Assembly (NCBI RefSeq): GCF_000280925.3
Contig: NZ_CP012109.1
Coordinates: 3,058,501 to 3,122,500 of the forward strand
DNA length: 64,000 nucleotides
From: Myxococcus hansupus
GTDB lineage: Bacteria; Myxococcota; Myxococcia; Myxococcales; Myxococcaceae
Direction of reading: 5' to 3'
The notes under the pieces were generated by a model, which saw nothing but the letters and a program-made list of their open reading frames with translations, ran no database searches and was not told where the DNA came from. Below are positions 59,747 through 64,000 of the stretch, piece after piece. The stretch's first letter is position 1; each line of letters opens with the position of its first letter. Position numbers and translations under genes: made by a program.

Positions 59747-62134
59747 ATGCAGCCGGTCAGTGAGACGGGGTGGCCGGAGTCGCTCCGCCCGCTCTACGAA
59801 ACGGTGACAGGCACTCCCGTGGCGGAGGCGTTGGACGCGTCCGCGCAATGGCGCGAGTCCTTCGCGGGCTGGGTGCGCGGTGCCACGCTGGATGAACGCA
59901 CCCTGGCGCAGGCGGCGGCGTGGAGCCGCATGGACGCTGGCGACCGGACGCCCGCGGAGCTGCTGTTCCTGTTGTCCTCGTGCAGTGAGTTGCTGTGGCC
60001 CTACGCGGCGCCGCCCCAGGGGCTGCTGCCGAGACTGAAGTGGCGTCAGGAGGTGCTGCTGGCCGCGCTGCTCGAGGCGAGCGACGCGGAGGTTGTCGCG
60101 CGCGTGCGGCGTGAGACAGAGGCCACGGTCACCACGGTGTTGACGCGCATTCTCAAGCGCCACCCGGAGTCGCTGCGTGCGCTGGTGGGGGACGCGCCGT
60201 GCACGTTCGATGGCCGGGCCCTTCGCTTCCATGGCGCGGTGGAGGTGGACCTCCGGCAGGTGTTGGGGACCGGGGCGCGGTCCGTGGCCTTGCTGGAGCA
60301 ACTGCGTGCGCTGATGCCCGCGACGGCGGCGGACGGCCGGGACCGGCTGGCCGAGTTCATCCGGACGCGGGCCTCTCGGCTGCCGTGGAAGGAGGCCTCG
60401 GAGATGCTGGCCGAGCGGCTCTTCGCCCTGGCGACCTCGCCCGATGGCCGCGGAGGGATGAGCGGCTTCCTGGCGTGTTATCCGGCGGGTCGGAAGGAGC
60501 CGGATTGGTGCGCGAGGGCGGGGCTGCTGCTGTCGCGGACGCTTGAAGTGGGCGGGCCTCCCGAGGTGGTGGAGAACCTCTGTGAGCTGCTGGCGCGTTT
60601 CGATGCGCCGCCCGTGGATGGGCTCCGTGGGGCGCTGGGCGCGCTCGTGGGCGGGGACTTTGGCGCGGCGGCGGACCTTCGGCCGGTGCGCTTCGTGCTC
60701 GACCACTGTCAGGCCACGCTTCGCAAGGGCGAGCCGGGGCTCGTGCTCACGTTGCTGTGGTTGGAGGAGCGGTTGTTCCGCGCGGCGGTGCGCCAGGGCG
60801 TGCCGGATGCGTTCGAGCGGCGAAAGCGCGCGCTGTCGAAGCTGCGGCCGGGCGCTCCGGGCTTTGAGCAGCTTCAATGGCTCGCGGAGGAGTGCGCCGA
60901 ACTCTGGCCGCGCTTCCTTCCAGGCGGTGTGCGGCCAGGGCTGGATGAACTGGCCGCGTGGCGGCACGAGGTCTCCGAGCGCGTGGGCAAGAAGCCCATG
61001 CTTCGCAAGGCGGGCATCGAGTTCTTCCTGTGGTGCGCGCCGGATGCCGCATCGTCCGAGGCGGAGCTCACGGTGCTGGCGCTCGTCCGCACCGCGACGG
61101 ACCGGCGTCAGGTTCGGCGGTTGAAGGACCATCCTTCCTCGCGTGTCCGTTTGCGGGTGCGGACGCTGCAGTCCTGGCTGCAAGGTGAGGGCGGCAAGGA
61201 GAAGCCGGGAGCGCAGCGGGAGCCCACGCTAGGCGCGGGGGCCGCGACGCTGACGGAGGCGCTGCGTCATCTGCACGTGACGCGGGCGGTTCCGCTGGGG
61301 GGCCGGACGTGGCTCCGCGACAGGGATTTGGAGGAGGCGCTGCTGGGGGCGCTCGCCCGTGTCGAGGCTGAGTTCTCCGCGGGGTATCCCGCGCGCTTCC
61401 GGGAGGCCCCGGAGTCGCTGGCGGCAGGGCTGCTGGAGGGGCTCGCCGCGGAGATGGAGCGCGTGAAGGCGGACCTGTCCGCGTTGATGTCTCAGGGACA
61501 GGCGACGCCCCGTGAGCTGACGCTGTCGGTCCGGCGCCGGATGCCCGCGCCCGTCGAACCACTGCCCGCTGTTTCAGTGCCGGTCGTGCTGGCGGCTGAG
61601 GCGCTTGCCGTTTCCGAGCCAGATGTCTCGGAGCCGAATGTCTCAATTTCCGAGGAGCCGGCGCCCGTCTCGCTCGAGCAGGGGCCCGTGCGTACCGGGG
61701 TGGAAGTGGCCTTCGTCGTGGACGTCGCCGTGGGAGACTTCCTCCGCACGCGGCGTGTCGTCTCGCTGCAAGTGGTGAAGCTGGAGCAGCGTGGGGAGGG
61801 CCAGTGGCTTCCGGCGTTCAAGCTCGGACGTGAGCTTCTGGATGCACAATTGTTGCGGACCGATTCCGCGTTCTGCCTGTTCCTCGCACCCCCGTTTCCT
61901 CGTGCGGAGTGCTGGGTGGTGCCCTCCCGGACGGTGCGCGCCCTGATGGAATCCCAGCGCTCCCTGTCGGGCGTGACGCGCGAAGCAATACAGCGCGTGG
62001 CACGTCCGCTGTCGCACTGGCTGCTGGGCGACCTGGTGGGGTTGTGGACCGGAGACGAGCGGCCCGAGGCCCATGCCCGGCTGACGGACACCGCCACCGG
62101 GCCCGACTTCATCGCCGAATGGCGCCTTGGCTAG
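59747..62134 (+). CDS. Large helical protein, unknown function
   Basis: 795 residues, no signal peptide or membrane helix. Mostly predicted alpha-helical with many Leu/Ala/Arg (LLPRLKWRQEVLLAALLEASDAEVVARVRRE, LRPVRFVLDHCQATLRKGEPGLVLTLLWLEERLF). A Pro/Val/Ser/Glu-rich linker at about 590-640 (PVEPLPAVSVPVV, SEPDVSEPNVSISEEPAPVS) precedes a C-terminal globular part (VVSLQVVKLEQRGEGQWLPAFKLGRELLDAQLL). I do not recognise any domain. It starts 6 nt after the oxidoreductase gene and its codon use fits the genome, so it is a real gene and likely co-transcribed with it. Confidence 0.82.
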   Translation: MQPVSETGWPESLRPLYETVTGTPVAEALDASAQWRESFAGWVRGATLDERTLAQAAAWSRMDAGDRTPAELLFLLSSCSELLWPYAAPPQGLLPRLKWRQEVLLAALLEASDAEVVARVRRETEATVTTVLTRILKRHPESLRALVGDAPCTFDGRALRFHGAVEVDLRQVLGTGARSVALLEQLRALMPATAADGRDRLAEFIRTRASRLPWKEASEMLAERLFALATSPDGRGGMSGFLACYPAGRKEPDWCARAGLLLSRTLEVGGPPEVVENLCELLARFDAPPVDGLRGALGALVGGDFGAAADLRPVRFVLDHCQATLRKGEPGLVLTLLWLEERLFRAAVRQGVPDAFERRKRALSKLRPGAPGFEQLQWLAEECAELWPRFLPGGVRPGLDELAAWRHEVSERVGKKPMLRKAGIEFFLWCAPDAASSEAELTVLALVRTATDRRQVRRLKDHPSSRVRLRVRTLQSWLQGEGGKEKPGAQREPTLGAGAATLTEALRHLHVTRAVPLGGRTWLRDRDLEEALLGALARVEAEFSAGYPARFREAPESLAAGLLEGLAAEMERVKADLSALMSQGQATPRELTLSVRRRMPAPVEPLPAVSVPVVLAAEALAVSEPDVSEPNVSISEEPAPVSLEQGPVRTGVEVAFVVDVAVGDFLRTRRVVSLQVVKLEQRGEGQWLPAFKLGRELLDAQLLRTDSAFCLFLAPPFPRAECWVVPSRTVRALMESQRSLSGVTREAIQRVARPLSHWLLGDLVGLWTGDERPEAHARLTDTATGPDFIAEWRLG

Positions 62135-62144
62135 CGCACGGTGG

Positions 62145-62150
62145 TAGCGT
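62145..62150 (+). promoter_or_regulatory. -10-like box TAGCGT, leaderless start
   Basis: TAGCGT ends 9 nt before the ATG at 62160 with no ribosome-binding site between them, the same geometry as at several other genes in the window. Confidence 0.4.
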
Positions 62151-62159
62151 CAGCCGCTG

Positions 62160-63539
<1,380 letters not shown>

Positions 63540-64000
63540 TCAGCGCGAGGGGAACGCCGCCGACACGCGAAGCTCCCCCGAGGCGCCATTCACCGCCCAG
63601 CGCTCCCACTGAAGCAAGTCGCCGCTCACGAGCCGCGGCTTGCCGTCGGAGTCGGTGCCGAGTTCGCTGGGCGCCGCATGGACATAGACGCGGACCTCCA
63701 CGGCGTGGCCCGCGGCCTCGCGGGCCTCGTGAAGGACCGCGTCCGCCAGGTGCCGCGTGTGTTCCAGTTCCCGTGGCGGGGGCTCGGAGGGCCAGTGCCG
63801 CCAGGCGAGCACGGCGTTGCCGCCCTCCATCGCGAGCATCCACCCTTGCGAGGCCAACACCGTGAGGGCTGTCTCCAGCGCGGCGTCCCGGGCATCCAGG
63901 TCCGCGTCGGTCGGCTCGTCCACGGCTTCGGGGAACCGCACATCCACGTAGAGGGCCGCGGCCCAGCGTGACTGGGTGTCCTGGGTGAGCGCCGAGCGGA
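63540..64000 (-). CDS. Hypothetical protein, 5' end beyond the window
   Basis: The minus-strand frame is open to the right edge, so the start lies outside; about 152 codons are visible. It reads LYVDVRFPEAVDEPTDADLDARDAALETALTVLASQGWMLAMEGGNAVLAWRHW and ends ELRVSAAFPSR. No family is recognised. An internal GTG at 63947 is not needed as a start because the upstream codons look coding (TQDTQSRWAAALYVDVRF). Converges on the enhancer-binding protein gene with adjacent stop codons and no terminator between. Confidence 0.65.
   Translation of the reverse strand, partial: RSALTQDTQSRWAAALYVDVRFPEAVDEPTDADLDARDAALETALTVLASQGWMLAMEGGNAVLAWRHWPSEPPPRELEHTRHLADAVLHEAREAAGHAVEVRVYVHAAPSELGTDSDGKPRLVSGDLLQWERWAVNGASGELRVSAAFPSR

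Noticed and set aside
57884..61183. 1099-residue minus-strand open frame
   Set aside because: Antisense of the oxidoreductase and the 795-residue gene, with Arg/His/Gln-rich non-protein-like content and no motifs.

Overview
The window is very GC-rich and strongly third-position biased. It looks like the chromosome of a Myxococcus-type myxobacterium (Myxococcota). Supporting signs are DUSAM-type and DUF2381-type paralogs found mainly in myxobacteria, eukaryote-like Ser/Thr kinases, an FHA-containing sigma-54 enhancer-binding protein, many lipoproteins, and a TilS-FtsH-FolP-GlmM housekeeping block. All family assignments are from memory and reading; no database search was run. I found no tRNA, rRNA, CRISPR array or intact transposase.

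Layout. 0-8.5 kb: a PP2C/cNMP-binding protein cut by the left edge, a methionine-heptad coiled-coil protein built on a 21-bp DNA repeat, a large carboxypeptidase-regulatory-like repeat protein, CoaBC, a hot-dog thioesterase, a family 4 uracil-DNA glycosylase and an esterase. 8.6-16.7 kb: genes of the lysine fermentation (3,5-diaminohexanoate) route: kdd, then kamD-(exported small protein)-kamE-kal-kce in a tightly overlapping operon. An opposite-strand periplasmic catalase plus ankyrin pair resembling katB-ankB splits the two parts. A 102-bp tandem repeat and a cluster of three 16-bp inverted repeats lie in the gaps.

16.7-23.0 kb is an accessory island: a Cys-rich lipoprotein plus DUSAM pair, a tandem array of four related single-pass membrane proteins, a patatin-like lipase with membrane helices, and an inverted, decayed copy of the lipoprotein/DUSAM pair. 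Pieces of another DUSAM gene sit at both ends, as if the array had landed inside it. 23-27.6 kb: DUF2381 protein, receptor-type Ser/Thr kinase, XRE regulator and a kinase-like protein with HFG in place of DFG. 27.8-36.8 kb: SDR, methyltransferase, small exported proteins, a ChaN-like protein, a TonB-dependent receptor coupled to a stand-alone 5'-nucleotidase C-terminal domain lipoprotein, and two ribbon-helix-helix-like proteins.

36.9-37.16 kb holds a strong candidate small RNA on the minus strand, with a near-consensus promoter, stable hairpins and an intrinsic terminator. 37.2-50.9 kb is housekeeping (tilS, ftsH, folP, glmM, pdxJ, acpS, nnrDE, tsaE), interrupted by a pirin/LysR/YceI/OsmC stress block with matching operator-like repeats on both sides of lysR. 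51-56 kb: class II glutamine amidotransferase and a histidine-utilisation operon hutU-lipoprotein-hutI. 56-64 kb: BON-domain protein, FdhF/YdeP-type oxidoreductase, a large unknown protein, the FHA enhancer-binding protein and a gene cut by the right edge.

Two cross-cutting points. Four genes are each split by exactly one missing base in a G or C run, so base-calling errors should be excluded before calling pseudogenes. Seven to eight unlinked genes carry a TA-N3-T box ending 6-12 nt before the start codon with no obvious ribosome-binding site, suggesting leaderless transcripts.
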